A DNA stretch of 64,000 nucleotides from [Clostridium] asparagiforme DSM 15981 (GCA_025149125.1 CP102272.1:62001-126000); one strand, 5' to 3'. Positions 50,683 to 60,214 are shown, counted from the stretch's first letter. Notes: generated from the sequence alone by a model not told the origin. Made by a program: numbers and translations.

Positions 50683-51426
50683 ATGAATGGTTCTGTACTG
50701 ATACAATCCTTAAAACAGTTATGGGGAATCATTGTGCTGGAATATAAATACCGCGGCAATCTTCCCAGTATTGAAAGCTATCATTCGCAGGTGAAATATG
50801 CGTTGCCCTTTAGCGGTGAGTGGGTGGTTGCAAATGGCGGGGTAACTGAAAAAAACTCTCATTCCTGGGAGATACCGACGCAAAGATATGCGTATGATTT
50901 TGTGATCCTGGATGGCGCCGGCAGCAGTTTTCGGGGAGAAGAGACAGAAGCAGGCTCCTTTTATTGTTATGGCAGGGATATTTTAGCTCCGGCAGACGGC
51001 ACAGTGGCGGAAATTTGTACCGGGAATCCGGATAGCAGGATCACGAAGAACAGGACCGCCTCATGCAATGCCCGCGATATTCGGGGAAATTACGTTCTGA
51101 TTTGTCATTCTGCTGATGAATACTCCTTGCTGGCACACCTTAAACCGGACAGTATACAGGTGTCTGTGGGACAATCCATAAAAAAGGGAGAAAAGATCGC
51201 TGAGTGTGGAAATTCGGGGAATACCTCGGAGCCACATCTCCATTTTCAGGTGCAGTTGGGAAAAAGCTTTTATTCCTCTCCCGGGCTTCCGATTGAATTT
51301 GAAAATATTATAGTGAAGAAAACTCCGAATTATGAGAAGTTTGATAATAGATGCTTGAAGGAATATAGTGAAAATTATTATCCGCCATATATCGGAGTTG
51401 GGCAGATGGTTCGGCAGGGTAACTAA
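50683..51426 (+). CDS. M23-family metallopeptidase-like protein
   Basis: This 247-residue protein contains the LytM/M23 pattern: HSWEIPTQRYAYDFV with the metal-binding His and Asp, DILAPADGTV, GNYVLICHSADEYSLLAHLK and EPHLHFQVQ with the catalytic/metal histidines. No signal peptide or membrane helix is visible from the ATG at 50,683, which has GGAGGTGG upstream. So it is either cytoplasmic, a toxin-like or stress-associated member, or a recently truncated exported enzyme. Peptidoglycan cross-links are the usual family substrate. Confidence 0.82.
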   Translation: MNGSVLIQSLKQLWGIIVLEYKYRGNLPSIESYHSQVKYALPFSGEWVVANGGVTEKNSHSWEIPTQRYAYDFVILDGAGSSFRGEETEAGSFYCYGRDILAPADGTVAEICTGNPDSRITKNRTASCNARDIRGNYVLICHSADEYSLLAHLKPDSIQVSVGQSIKKGEKIAECGNSGNTSEPHLHFQVQLGKSFYSSPGLPIEFENIIVKKTPNYEKFDNRCLKEYSENYYPPYIGVGQMVRQGN

Positions 51427-51455
51427 ATAGCGCAGTAGGTTAAGAGGAGGACTTT

Positions 51456-51647
51456 ATGAAACAATTTGTACTGTATGCATTATTAAAGGCGTTCGTGATT
51501 TCTGTTGGCGTTGATTTGGTGTGTATGATTTATGGGGTAATATCCGGCGATCCTTACAGAATAACCTTAGCGGGAGGAGTAATATGTTTCCTGGTATTGT
51601 TCTTTGTTGAACTAATTGAGTGCTTATGGAAGAACCGAAAGAAGTAA
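51456..51647 (+). CDS. Small two-helix membrane protein
   Basis: This 63-residue protein has two hydrophobic helices (YALLKAFVISVGVDLVCMIYG and LAGGVICFLVLFFVELIECLW) and a basic C-terminus KNRKK. AAGAGGAGG precedes the ATG. It lies 29 bases after the M23 gene and could be co-expressed with it, for example as its membrane partner. No family recognised. Confidence 0.6.
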   Translation: MKQFVLYALLKAFVISVGVDLVCMIYGVISGDPYRITLAGGVICFLVLFFVELIECLWKNRKK

Positions 51648-51693
51648 CAGATCACTATTTTGATAAATTGCAATTTGAGAGGTGTGGCAAATT

Positions 51694-52107
51694 ATGAAGA
51701 TGCCCCAAGAAAATATTGATATAATTATGTTTGCCCCTTGCGGAATGAATTGCAAGGTTTGTTATAAACATTGTTACCATAAAAAGCCATGTGCTGGTTG
51801 CCTGAACAGTGATAAGGGAAAGCCGGAGCATTGCCGCAAATGCAGAATAAAGGATTGCATAAGAGAAAAGCACCTGTCTTATTGCTATGAATGTTCCGAA
51901 TATCCATGTAAGCTTATTAAGAATCTTGAAAAAAGCTATAAGAAGCGGTATCAGGCAAGCCTTATCGAAAATAGCCGTTTTGTTCAAGCATATGGTTTAG
52001 AGCAATTCATGGTACACCAAAAAGAAAAATATACGTGTCCCAGATGTGGTGGTATTATTTCCATTCATGACAGAGAATGCAGTGAATGCCAGGAAAAAAT
52101 GACATAG
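51694..52107 (+). CDS. DUF3795-family Cys-rich protein
   Basis: This 137-residue protein shows MFAPCGMNCKVCYKHCYHKK, then PCAGCLNSDKGKPEHCRKCR, the Cys pattern of DUF3795, with YCYECSEYPC after it. A second zinc-ribbon pair at the C-terminus (YTCPRCGGIISIHDRECSEC) is added. It is probably a zinc or Fe-S binding protein in the cytoplasm; function unknown. The GTG at 51,682 is a possible alternative start. Confidence 0.8.
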   Translation: MKMPQENIDIIMFAPCGMNCKVCYKHCYHKKPCAGCLNSDKGKPEHCRKCRIKDCIREKHLSYCYECSEYPCKLIKNLEKSYKKRYQASLIENSRFVQAYGLEQFMVHQKEKYTCPRCGGIISIHDRECSECQEKMT

Positions 52108-52122
52108 TAAATAGCAGAGTTT

Positions 52123-52353
52123 ATGGATCAGGAAAATAATATAAAATACAAGGGAGAATTGTTTTTGAAAAAAGGCGAAATTTTCAGTATTATATTGTTT
52201 TTAATTATGGGGATAGCCCTCATCGTTTGTTCCGTTAACCCTCCAAAAATCTTAGTATTTTTAAATGGTAATGCCTGGAGAGTCGGAAGTGCAATAATAG
52301 GAGCTTTTTTTCTTATAGCGGGACTTTCAAATATGTTCCACAGGAAAAAGTAA
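52123..52353 (+). CDS. Small two-helix membrane protein of unknown function
   Basis: These 76 residues hold the helices FSIILFLIMGIALIVCSVN and WRVGSAIIGAFFLIAGLSNMF. The ATG at 52,123 has a poor ribosome site. A TTG at 52,165 (LKKGEIFSI) has AAGGGAGAA upstream and may be the real start. No family recognised. Confidence 0.5.
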   Translation: MDQENNIKYKGELFLKKGEIFSIILFLIMGIALIVCSVNPPKILVFLNGNAWRVGSAIIGAFFLIAGLSNMFHRKK

Positions 52354-52394
52354 TCTCCGACGTTCCCAAGACGCTTGAAATGAGGTAAAACAAT

Positions 52395-52940
52395 ATGGAA
52401 TTTATTCGATTAACAGACAGCAATCATGCCATGTATCATCAGGCGATGGATCTATACAAGGCCAGCTTCCCGATTCATGAGCAAAGGGAAAGTCATGTAC
52501 AAACCTGTATTATGGGAAATGAAGCATATCATTTTAATTTGATTTATGAGAACAATAGGTGGGTTGGTATGATTCTTTGTTGGGAGACGGAAGAATTTAT
52601 CTATATTGAGCACTTCTGCATCCTGCCGGAAATGCGCGGTAAAAAGTATGGGCAGAAGGCATTGGAGCTTTTAGGTGGGGAGCAAAAAACAGTCATTCTT
52701 GAAATTGACCCTCCCATTGATGATGTGTCCGTTCGTCGTAAGCGATTTTATGAGCGTTCGGGATATCAGGCTAATAGGTTTGCCCATGTTCACCCGCCTT
52801 ATAAGAAAGGCTTTAAAGGGCATGATCTTGTTGTGATGTCCAGTCCAGATCAACTGTCGGAAGCAGAGTATCGTGCTTTTAACAGTTATTTAAGTTCGGT
52901 AGTCATGAAACGCTGTCTCATTACAAAATCTTCCTATTAA
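52395..52940 (+). CDS. GNAT-family N-acetyltransferase
   Basis: This 181-residue protein starts MEFIRLTDSNHAMYHQAMDL. The acetyl-CoA fold is visible in WVGMILCWETEEFIYIEHFC, then ILPEMRGKKYGQKALELLGG with the RGKKYG pyrophosphate loop, and RRKRFYERSGYQ in motif B. GAGGT precedes the ATG. The acceptor substrate cannot be told. It ends the accessory block before the DHHW/MBOAT pair. Confidence 0.85.
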   Translation: MEFIRLTDSNHAMYHQAMDLYKASFPIHEQRESHVQTCIMGNEAYHFNLIYENNRWVGMILCWETEEFIYIEHFCILPEMRGKKYGQKALELLGGEQKTVILEIDPPIDDVSVRRKRFYERSGYQANRFAHVHPPYKKGFKGHDLVVMSSPDQLSEAEYRAFNSYLSSVVMKRCLITKSSY

Positions 52941-53126
52941 AGATAATCCAACCCTACCTCATTTTACCAATCACTTTGTAAAATCCTCTCATCTTTATCA
53001 TAAAATGAATTCCGAATTGTTCCATATTGCGAACCGTCCCGATCTATGGCATAATTTGTAATAAGTGCGTTACAGAGGAAAATGCTTCCGGCGCGTTCGG
53101 GCCGGGCGGGGATTATGAGGTAGCAG

Positions 53127-54290
53127 ATGAAAAAGATACGGTATACGCTGTTTGTGGCGCTGGCGGCGCTGACGCTGCTCTTGCCTGTGATATTTAGTAC
53201 GCTGGACCGGCGTTTCTCCACCAGCGGGGTGGAGACCGCCCAGCCGTTTCCGGAGATAACGGGAAACGCGCTTTTAAACGGAGAGGCCCAGACAAAGTTC
53301 GAGCAGTATGTCCAGCAGAATCTTCCGGGAAAGCCGCTGATGGTCCGGCTGCGCAATCAGATTACCTTTTCCGCGCTTCACACAACGCCCAACAACAATT
53401 ACAGCATGAACGCTGACAAGAACCTGTTTACCTGGGGAAATGTGAGCTATTACATGCAGTATAATGAGCCGGTGTCGGAGGCGTATGTCCGGGAGCTGGT
53501 GAGCAAAATTGAGCGGCTGCAGGAGCTGGCAGAACAAAACGGAATCCAGCTGTTTGTGTTCGTGACTCCCTGCAAGATCCGTTACTATGAGGAGGAACTG
53601 CCCTGGGTGGACCGGGTTATGGCGCCCCAGCGGGGCGTGGGGGACTATGACCGCCTGGTGGACGCCCTTGAGGACAGCAGCCTCAATTACTTCGACAGCA
53701 TCGCCTATATTGACCAGCACAAGGCGGAGTTCGATCCCCGGGTTCCCCTGTTTTACCGGACAAGCGTCCACTGGTCCGTGTACGTGGGAAATGCGGTGGG
53801 CGCTGCTTTCGGGGAATTTCTGGAGGAGGAAAGCGGTTACAACCTGCCGGAGGTGCGCGTCACCGCCCGGCCCTGCGAGGAGCCCGTTGTCCCGGACGCC
53901 GATGCCTTCGAAACCTTTAATCTTCTGCAAAAGCCCTATGACCAGTATTACGAGCCGGTCATAGAGGTGACCGACGCGTCCACCGACGCCCCGGGCATGC
54001 TTTGCCGGGGCGGAAGCTTTATGGGGCAAAGCCTGTCCGCCATCGTGCGCCACGGATATTTCGGGAAGGATGTCTATATGGAAAACGATCAGATTTTCAC
54101 GGGGAATTTCGGGGAACGGGTCATTTTCCACGATTACAATGAGGTGGACATGGGGGCGTATTTTAAAGACATTGATTTGCTGGTTCTGGAGGTCAACGAG
54201 CCGTCCATTAGCGGAATGAGCTTTGGCTTTATCGATTATGTGCTGGAACACCCGCAGGTGCTTGACCAGACGGAACAGAGGGGGGAGTAG
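53127..54290 (+). CDS. DHHW-family SGNH-like protein (AlgJ/AlgX type)
   Basis: This 387-residue protein has one N-terminal signal anchor (YTLFVALAALTLLLPVIFS, about 5-24) and an extracytoplasmic SGNH-hydrolase-like domain. It shows TPNNNYSMNADKNLF early, RTSVHWSVYVG (the HW pair of the DHHW group) near residue 215, and RGGSFMGQSL with the likely catalytic Ser near residue 295. It is followed after two bases by an MBOAT acyltransferase. Such pairs O-acetylate extracellular polysaccharides or wall polymers. The polymer is not identifiable here. Confidence 0.88.
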   Translation: MKKIRYTLFVALAALTLLLPVIFSTLDRRFSTSGVETAQPFPEITGNALLNGEAQTKFEQYVQQNLPGKPLMVRLRNQITFSALHTTPNNNYSMNADKNLFTWGNVSYYMQYNEPVSEAYVRELVSKIERLQELAEQNGIQLFVFVTPCKIRYYEEELPWVDRVMAPQRGVGDYDRLVDALEDSSLNYFDSIAYIDQHKAEFDPRVPLFYRTSVHWSVYVGNAVGAAFGEFLEEESGYNLPEVRVTARPCEEPVVPDADAFETFNLLQKPYDQYYEPVIEVTDASTDAPGMLCRGGSFMGQSLSAIVRHGYFGKDVYMENDQIFTGNFGERVIFHDYNEVDMGAYFKDIDLLVLEVNEPSISGMSFGFIDYVLEHPQVLDQTEQRGE

Positions 54291-54292
54291 CT

Positions 54293-55717
54293 GTGGTATT
54301 TTCATCTCCGGTATTTTTATTTCTGTTCCTTCCCGCGACGCTGGTGCTGTACGCGGTGGCGTCTATGCGGGGGATCCGGGCCAGAAACACGGTGCTGTTG
54401 TTTTGCTCCGTCTGTTTTTACGCCTACGGGGGCGTGTCCTATCTGGGATTGCTTCTGTTGTCCGTTTTGGTGAACTGGGCGGCCGGTTTGTGGCTGTCCC
54501 GCCTGGAAGACGGAAGAGGGCGCAGGGCGCTATTTCTCGCGTGCCTGGCTTACAATATTGGAATTCTGGTGATTTTCAAATATTTGAATTTATTCGGTGA
54601 CACGGCGGCCTGGATTGCCGGGAAGCTGTCGGGCCATGCGGTGGAATCGATCATACCGGCCATCGCCCTTCCCATCGGGATTTCATTTTTCACCTTTCAG
54701 ATCATGTCCTATCTGATTGACGTTTACAAGAAGACGGTTCCCTGCCAGAGAAATGTGGCCGATCTGGCGCTGTATGTGATGCTGTTTCCCCAGCTGATTG
54801 CCGGTCCCATCGTGCGTTATTCCGATGTGGAACGGGAGATCGGCCGGCGCCGGACCGGCCTTAAGGACGCCTACGAGGGCGCATTCCGCTTTATGGTGGG
54901 ATTTATTAAGAAAATTCTGCTGGCGAATGCCGTGGGCAAGGCGGCTGATCTGGCGTTTGTGCTGGAACCGGGAAGAGGCGCGCTCTATGCCTGGATCGGG
55001 GTGATTTGCTACGGCCTTCAGATTTACCTGGATTTCTGGGCTTACTCTGATATGGCCATCGGATTGGGACGGATTTTTGGGTTCCATTTTTTGGAAAATT
55101 TTAACGATCCGTACATTTCAAAGAGTATCAGCGAGTTCTGGCGGCGCTGGCATATCTCGCTGTCCACCTGGTTCCGGGACTATGTGTACATTCCGCTGGG
55201 AGGCAGCCGCGAAGGGCTTTGGAAAAACTGCCGCAATTATCTGGTCGTGTTTGCCCTTACCGGGATCTGGCACGGGGCCAGCTGGAATTTTCTGCTGTGG
55301 GGCCTGTACTTTGCAGCGTTCCTGATTCTGGAAAAGCTGTGGCTGAGGGCCGTGCTGGAGCGTCTGCCCGCCCTATTGCGCCATGTTTACGTGCTGCTTG
55401 TGGTCGGGATCGGCTGGGTGCTGTTCAGGGCCGATACCATGGCCGCTGCAGCGGGATTTTTAGGGGACATGTTCTCCCTTACGCTTATGGGGACTCACGA
55501 GCGGGAGCTGGCGGAGCTGCTGTGCGGCGGCAAATTCCTGTTGCAGTTCGCGGTTTCCGTCCTGTTCTGTACGCCCGTGTTCACCAAACTGCATGACGCT
55601 CTGGAGGAGCGGCGGTTGGGCGGGATTGGGGACGGCATCGTATTGCTGCTTTTTATGCTGGCGGTTTGCGAGATGATGGCCAGCGGTTATAATCCGTTTA
55701 TTTATTTCCGGTTCTGA
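54293..55717 (+). CDS. MBOAT-family O-acyltransferase (AlgI/DltB-like)
   Basis: This 474-residue polytopic protein starts with GTG after GGGGGGAG, two bases after the DHHW stop, so the two are coupled. Family blocks are PIGISFFTFQIMSYLIDVYK, then FNDPYISKSISEFWRRWHIS, RDYVYIPLGGSR and the catalytic His327 in LTGIWHGASWNFLLWG. It moves an acyl group, usually acetyl, from a cytoplasmic donor across the membrane for the DHHW partner to place. About ten membrane helices are expected. Confidence 0.93.
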   Translation: MVFSSPVFLFLFLPATLVLYAVASMRGIRARNTVLLFCSVCFYAYGGVSYLGLLLLSVLVNWAAGLWLSRLEDGRGRRALFLACLAYNIGILVIFKYLNLFGDTAAWIAGKLSGHAVESIIPAIALPIGISFFTFQIMSYLIDVYKKTVPCQRNVADLALYVMLFPQLIAGPIVRYSDVEREIGRRRTGLKDAYEGAFRFMVGFIKKILLANAVGKAADLAFVLEPGRGALYAWIGVICYGLQIYLDFWAYSDMAIGLGRIFGFHFLENFNDPYISKSISEFWRRWHISLSTWFRDYVYIPLGGSREGLWKNCRNYLVVFALTGIWHGASWNFLLWGLYFAAFLILEKLWLRAVLERLPALLRHVYVLLVVGIGWVLFRADTMAAAAGFLGDMFSLTLMGTHERELAELLCGGKFLLQFAVSVLFCTPVFTKLHDALEERRLGGIGDGIVLLLFMLAVCEMMASGYNPFIYFRF

Positions 55718-55721
55718 TGGA

Positions 55722-56159
55722 TTACTTTATGCCAAAGATCCGTCCGTCCATATCGTAGAGTTCCCCCAGCGGGATCCTCAGCCCGTCCTCCATCAAAAGG
55801 CACTGACCGTACAGATCCAGCTTCTTCACCCGTCCGGTGACGCTGACATAAGCGCCGCCGGATTTTTTTGCGTCCGGTTGAAAATAGGTGACGGTGATTT
55901 CCGGGCGAGCGGGCAGCATTTCCTGAATCATCCTGAGCTTTTCATCCAGAACCGCCTTGGCGTTCTCGTCCAGCTCGGCCCGCTCATCCGTCAGCCGTGC
56001 GGTTTCCCGGATGGCCGCCTCGTGTCCGGTAAGAGCGGCAAAAGGGGAAAACTGGGCCGCCCGGTCGGCAGCCGGCATCGGGGGATGGGCCGTGGAGACG
56101 TGGTGGGGAAGGTGAATAATATCGTCGTAGCGGTGGGAATCCGCGTCATGTTGATTCAT
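55722..56159 (-). CDS. YolD-like family protein
   Basis: This 145-residue protein starts MNQHDADSHRYDDIIHLPHH with the block PMPAADRAAQFSPFAALTGH, as in YolD-like proteins. The C-terminal half is beta-rich (TVTYFQPDAKKSGGAYVSVT, then GRVKKLDLYGQCLLMEDG). AAAGGAGA precedes the ATG. It follows the Y-family polymerase gene on the same strand; YolD proteins often pair with UvrX/YqjW-type polymerases in Firmicutes, so it probably assists that enzyme. Confidence 0.85.
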   Translation of the reverse strand: MNQHDADSHRYDDIIHLPHHVSTAHPPMPAADRAAQFSPFAALTGHEAAIRETARLTDERAELDENAKAVLDEKLRMIQEMLPARPEITVTYFQPDAKKSGGAYVSVTGRVKKLDLYGQCLLMEDGLRIPLGELYDMDGRIFGIK

Positions 56160-56194
56160 GTTGTTCTCCTTTCGCGCGTGCCATGGCCGCCGGG

Positions 56195-57724
56195 TTAAGC
56201 CTTGTGACCGCCGATCTGCCGGTTGCGCTCCCGGGCCGTGGCCCCCTCTTCCAGATTCATACCCTTTAAAACCGCGTTTTTGCCGTATTTTTTCTGGATC
56301 CCCAGCATGGCCTGCTGCAGCTGTTTTTCGCGGTTCAGCTTCGCTTCCTCTTCCTGTTTTTTTTGTTCCAGCGCCTGGTAGTCGGTAAAAAGGTCCAGCT
56401 GTTCAAAGGCCGGCTGCTCCGAGGCCGCGCTCTCCTCAGTCACGTGGCAGGCCGTGACATAGATCCGGCGGACCAGCAGGTTATGGTCGATGATCCGGTC
56501 GTATAAGTCCATAACTGCGTCCAGGATCAACATCGTGGAGGAGGTCTTGCGGTCCAGATTGGCGGTACCGTGCGCGTGTTTGGGGATTTTGCGCCCGTAG
56601 CGGTCCGTCACGATCTCGCCCTGATAGCGTTTCCGGATTTCAGGGTCCGTCAGGTTTTCGATGTCATACCCCACGGTGAGCACCAGTTGGTCCGTCACAA
56701 GGCCCTTGTCCACCAGGTTCAGGACCAGCAGATCGGTCATTTCCCGGACAATCAGCTTCGCCTTCCCGGAATCGTAGGGGCACTGAAGCACCTGGCCGGA
56801 GCCGATGCTGTTGGCCGCGGGCTTGTAGGCTTTGATATCCGCCATGGCGCAGGGTTCCCAGCCCCAGGCGTGGTCGATCAACAGCTCCGCGTTGACGCCG
56901 AACAACCGGTAGAGCAGCTCCTCGTTGTGGTAGTCGTTGGGTTTTCCGACGGAGCACCGGGCCACGTCGCCCATGGTGAAGATCCCGTGTTCCTCCAGTT
57001 TTCTCGCATATCCCTTTCCTACGCGCCAGAAATCCGTCAGCGGCCGGTGGTTCCACAGCAGGCGGCGGTAGGTCATCTCGTCCAGCTCCGCGATCCGCGC
57101 CCCGTTTTGGTCCGGCTCAATGTGCTTGGCCACGATATCCATAGCCACCTTGCACAGATACAGGTTCGAGCCGATTCCCGCCGTGGCCGTGATCCCGGTG
57201 GCCTGAAGCACGTCCTGCATCATCTTTGCCGCCAACTCGCGGGCCGTGAGGCGGTAGGTGCCCAGATAGGCGGTCACATCCATAAACACCTCGTCGATGG
57301 AATAGACGTGGATATCCTCAGGTGCAATGTACTTCAGGTAAATGTTGTAAATCCGGGTGCTGTATTCCATATAGAGCGCCATTCTGGGCGGAGCCGTGAT
57401 ATAGGAAATGGACCGCTCCGGGAAACGGTTCAGCTCATTCGAATCCCAGGAAGAGCCGGTGAGAGCGCGTCCTGGAGCCGCGGTCCGCCGTCTGGCGTTG
57501 GCCTCCCGGACTTTTTGCACCACCTCGAACAGCCGGGGCCGCCCGGGAACCCCGTAGGCCTTCATGGCCGGGGATACGGAAAGGCAGATGGTCTTTTCCG
57601 TGCGGCTCTCGTCGGCCACCACCAGATTAGTGGTCAGGGGATCAAGCCGCCGCTCCCGGCACTCCACGGAGGCGTAGAAAGATTTTAAGTCGATGGCGAT
57701 ATAGACGCGGTTTTCCTGCTGCAT
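56195..57724 (-). CDS. Y-family DNA polymerase (UmuC/UvrX/DinB-like)
   Basis: This 509-residue translesion polymerase has the palm start YIAIDLKSFYASVECRER with the first catalytic Asp. The second acid motif is VYSIDEVFMDVTAYL near residue 140. The helix-hairpin-helix region TDFWRVGKGYARKLEEHGI is followed by the little-finger domain and a C-terminal basic tail. It is longer than DinB because of a tail containing EQLDLFTDYQALEQKK, in which QLDLF is a beta-clamp binding motif. It is expected to be SOS-regulated, though no LexA box was identified with confidence. Confidence 0.92.
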   Translation of the reverse strand: MQQENRVYIAIDLKSFYASVECRERRLDPLTTNLVVADESRTEKTICLSVSPAMKAYGVPGRPRLFEVVQKVREANARRRTAAPGRALTGSSWDSNELNRFPERSISYITAPPRMALYMEYSTRIYNIYLKYIAPEDIHVYSIDEVFMDVTAYLGTYRLTARELAAKMMQDVLQATGITATAGIGSNLYLCKVAMDIVAKHIEPDQNGARIAELDEMTYRRLLWNHRPLTDFWRVGKGYARKLEEHGIFTMGDVARCSVGKPNDYHNEELLYRLFGVNAELLIDHAWGWEPCAMADIKAYKPAANSIGSGQVLQCPYDSGKAKLIVREMTDLLVLNLVDKGLVTDQLVLTVGYDIENLTDPEIRKRYQGEIVTDRYGRKIPKHAHGTANLDRKTSSTMLILDAVMDLYDRIIDHNLLVRRIYVTACHVTEESAASEQPAFEQLDLFTDYQALEQKKQEEEAKLNREKQLQQAMLGIQKKYGKNAVLKGMNLEEGATARERNRQIGGHKA

Positions 57725-57940
57725 GGCCTGCGGCCTCCCTTCTGTTTTTGCGCGAATGCGTTCTCTTTTATATTACCACACAGGAGCGTTTAAATATACT
57801 GCATTGGGCCCTTGTTGTGAAAATTAAATGTCCGCCCGGACGGTCCAGGCACCTGGAAATCCCTGTTGACTTTCCCTTTCACATGTGCAATGATAAAGGG
57901 CAAACTGGAAATAATACCAGTCATCAGGAAGGAGCGGAAT

Positions 57941-60142
57941 ATGAGTAGGCGCAGAAGAAGGTCCAGAAGAAGATCCGGGGCCGGCCGGATGGTTTTAATC
58001 GTGATCATTGCGGCGGTCCTGCTGGCAGCGGCCGCCGGTGCGTTTTTGTTTGTAACCCATCGCAGCGCCAGGCAGAAACAGAAGCAGCCGGACGAGCTGC
58101 TGACGGAGTACATGCAGTTTTTGGCGGCCGGTAATTATGACGCCATGTATGAGCTGTTAAACGCCCAGAGCCGGCTCAATATCAGCCGGGAGGATTTTGT
58201 GGCCAGGAACCGGAATATTTACGAAGGAATTGAGGCGGCCGATATCCGCGTTGAGATAAAAGGTACGGAACAGAAGGAAAATGGATCGGAGGCGGTCAAT
58301 TATCAGACCACCATGAACAGCCAGGCCGGGGAAATCAGCTTTTTTAATCAGGTGGATTTCCGGCTGGAGGAGATACCGGGGGAGGATGGAAAAAAGAGCG
58401 CGGAGGAGTACCGGATGATCTGGAACGACTGGGTGATTTTTCCGCAGCTGGGGCGCACGGATAAGGTGCGCGTGAGCACGGACCGGGCGGACCGGGGCAG
58501 CATTCTGGACCGGAACGGCAATCTTTTGGCGGGTGAGGGAACCGCATCCTTAGTTGGCCTGGTTCCGGGGAAAATGAACCGCGACCCTGCGGGACTGGGC
58601 GGGTACGCGGCCGGGGACCTGGAACGGCTTTCCGGGCTGCTGGGCATTTCTGTGGAAGGGATCACAAAGAAGCTCTCCGCCGGATGGGTGAGGGACGATT
58701 CCCTGGTGCCGGTAAAAACCTTAAAGCATGTGGATGAGCTGAATCTTCTGGCGGACAAGCCCGATGAGGCCAATCTTCAAAATCAGGCGCTGCAGGAGGA
58801 ATTGCTGACGGTTCCGGGCGTGATGATCACGGACACGACGGTGCGCTCCTATCCGCTGGGGGAAAAGGCGGCCCATCTGGTGGGATATGTCCAGAATGTG
58901 ACTGCTGAGGATTTGGAGAAGCATCCCGGGGAAGGGTACCTGGCGGACAGCGTGATCGGCAGGAGCGGTATGGAGGGATTGTTCGAGAAGGAGTTAAAAG
59001 GGCAGAACGGCACGCGCATCGCCATCGTTACCCAGGACGGCGAAGAAAAACTGGTTCTTGCCAGTATTCCAAGGACGGATGGGCAGGACATCCGCCTGAC
59101 CATAGACGGCGGCCTGCAGCAGACCATCTACGACGCCTTCCGGGACCGGAAGAGCTGCACCGTTGCCATGAATCCCCGCACAGGGGAGGTGCTGGCCCTG
59201 GTAAATACGCCCAGCTTCGACAACAACGATTTTATTCTGGGCATGTCCCAGGAAAAATGGACGGCTCTCAACGAGGACGAGCGAAATCCCATGCTCAACC
59301 GTTTCCGCCAGCGATTCGCCCCTGGTTCCTCCTTTAAGCCCATTACGGGAATCATCGGCCTGTCCACGGGCACGTTTGGCCCCCAGGAGAATTTTGGAGA
59401 GGATGCGGCGGGACTCAGCTGGCAGAAGGACGGGAGCTGGGGCCGCTATTATGTGACGACGCTGCACGGGTACAGCCCGGTCAACCTGGAGAACGCGCTG
59501 ATCTATTCCGACAACATTTACTTCGCCAGAGCGGCTTTAAAGATCGGCAGTGAGAACTTTACGAAGGGATTGGATGCGCTGGGCTTTAACCAGGAGATTC
59601 CCTTTGAGATTGCGGTGGCCCAGGCCCAGTATTCCAACACGGAAACCATCGGGACCGAGATTCAGCTGGCCGACAGCGGATACGGGCAGGGCCAGGTGCT
59701 GATCAACCCCGTCCATCTGGCATCCCTGTACACCATGTTCCCCAACCGGGGGACGGTGCTAAAGCCGTATCTCCTCTACAAGGAGAATCCGGCCCCGGAG
59801 GCCTGGATTGAAAACGCCTGCACGCCGGAAAACGCAGAGATCATTGAGAACGCCCTGGTGAAGGTGGTGAACTCTGAGCACGGCACCGGGCATAAGGCCA
59901 TGCGGGACGACGTTGTGCTGGCCGGAAAGACCGGTACGGCGGAGATCAAGGCTTCCAAGGACGACGCAACCGGCACGGAGCTTGGGTGGTTTGCGGTGTA
60001 CACCAAGGACCTGAATCTGGACAATCCGCTGCTTATGGTGAGCATGGTGGAGGATGTGAAGAACGACGGGGGAAGCGGAGTGGCGGTCGAGAAATCGAAA
60101 GAGGTTTTCGAACGGTATATTCCAAAAAAGTCCGCAGAGTAG
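57941..60142 (+). CDS. Penicillin-binding transpeptidase with MecA_N-like domain
   Basis: The ATG at 57,941 (MSRRRRRSRRRSGAGRM) has AAGGAG upstream; the open frame before it has none. The 733-residue product has one membrane helix (about 17-40), an NTF2-like MecA_N domain (about 50-170, LLTEYMQFLAAGNYDAMYEL), a dimerisation domain, and the transpeptidase domain. The active serine is Ser463 in GSSFKPITG, with Ser523-Asp-Asn525 and Lys663-Thr-Gly665. This is the class B layout of PBP2a/PBP3-like proteins of Firmicutes. The N-terminal domain does not by itself mean beta-lactam resistance. Confidence 0.92.
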   Translation: MSRRRRRSRRRSGAGRMVLIVIIAAVLLAAAAGAFLFVTHRSARQKQKQPDELLTEYMQFLAAGNYDAMYELLNAQSRLNISREDFVARNRNIYEGIEAADIRVEIKGTEQKENGSEAVNYQTTMNSQAGEISFFNQVDFRLEEIPGEDGKKSAEEYRMIWNDWVIFPQLGRTDKVRVSTDRADRGSILDRNGNLLAGEGTASLVGLVPGKMNRDPAGLGGYAAGDLERLSGLLGISVEGITKKLSAGWVRDDSLVPVKTLKHVDELNLLADKPDEANLQNQALQEELLTVPGVMITDTTVRSYPLGEKAAHLVGYVQNVTAEDLEKHPGEGYLADSVIGRSGMEGLFEKELKGQNGTRIAIVTQDGEEKLVLASIPRTDGQDIRLTIDGGLQQTIYDAFRDRKSCTVAMNPRTGEVLALVNTPSFDNNDFILGMSQEKWTALNEDERNPMLNRFRQRFAPGSSFKPITGIIGLSTGTFGPQENFGEDAAGLSWQKDGSWGRYYVTTLHGYSPVNLENALIYSDNIYFARAALKIGSENFTKGLDALGFNQEIPFEIAVAQAQYSNTETIGTEIQLADSGYGQGQVLINPVHLASLYTMFPNRGTVLKPYLLYKENPAPEAWIENACTPENAEIIENALVKVVNSEHGTGHKAMRDDVVLAGKTGTAEIKASKDDATGTELGWFAVYTKDLNLDNPLLMVSMVEDVKNDGGSGVAVEKSKEVFERYIPKKSAE

Positions 60143-60154
60143 CGGCTGGCAGGC

Positions 60155-60187
60155 GAAAAAGCCATTCGGTTCCGGATGGCTTTTTTG
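60155..60187 (+). terminator. Terminator after the penicillin-binding protein gene
   Basis: AAAAAGCCAT pairs with ATGGCTTTTT around the loop TCGGTTCCGG, ending in a T-run. It lies 13 bases after the stop codon. Confidence 0.85.
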
Positions 60188-60214
60188 CGTTGTGCGCGCT
60201 TGGTTTATGCCCGT

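Noticed and set aside
57941-60142. MecA-like domain taken as evidence for methicillin-type resistance
   Set aside because: The MecA_N-like domain is widespread in ordinary class B penicillin-binding proteins of Firmicutes. Nothing in the context indicates acquired resistance.
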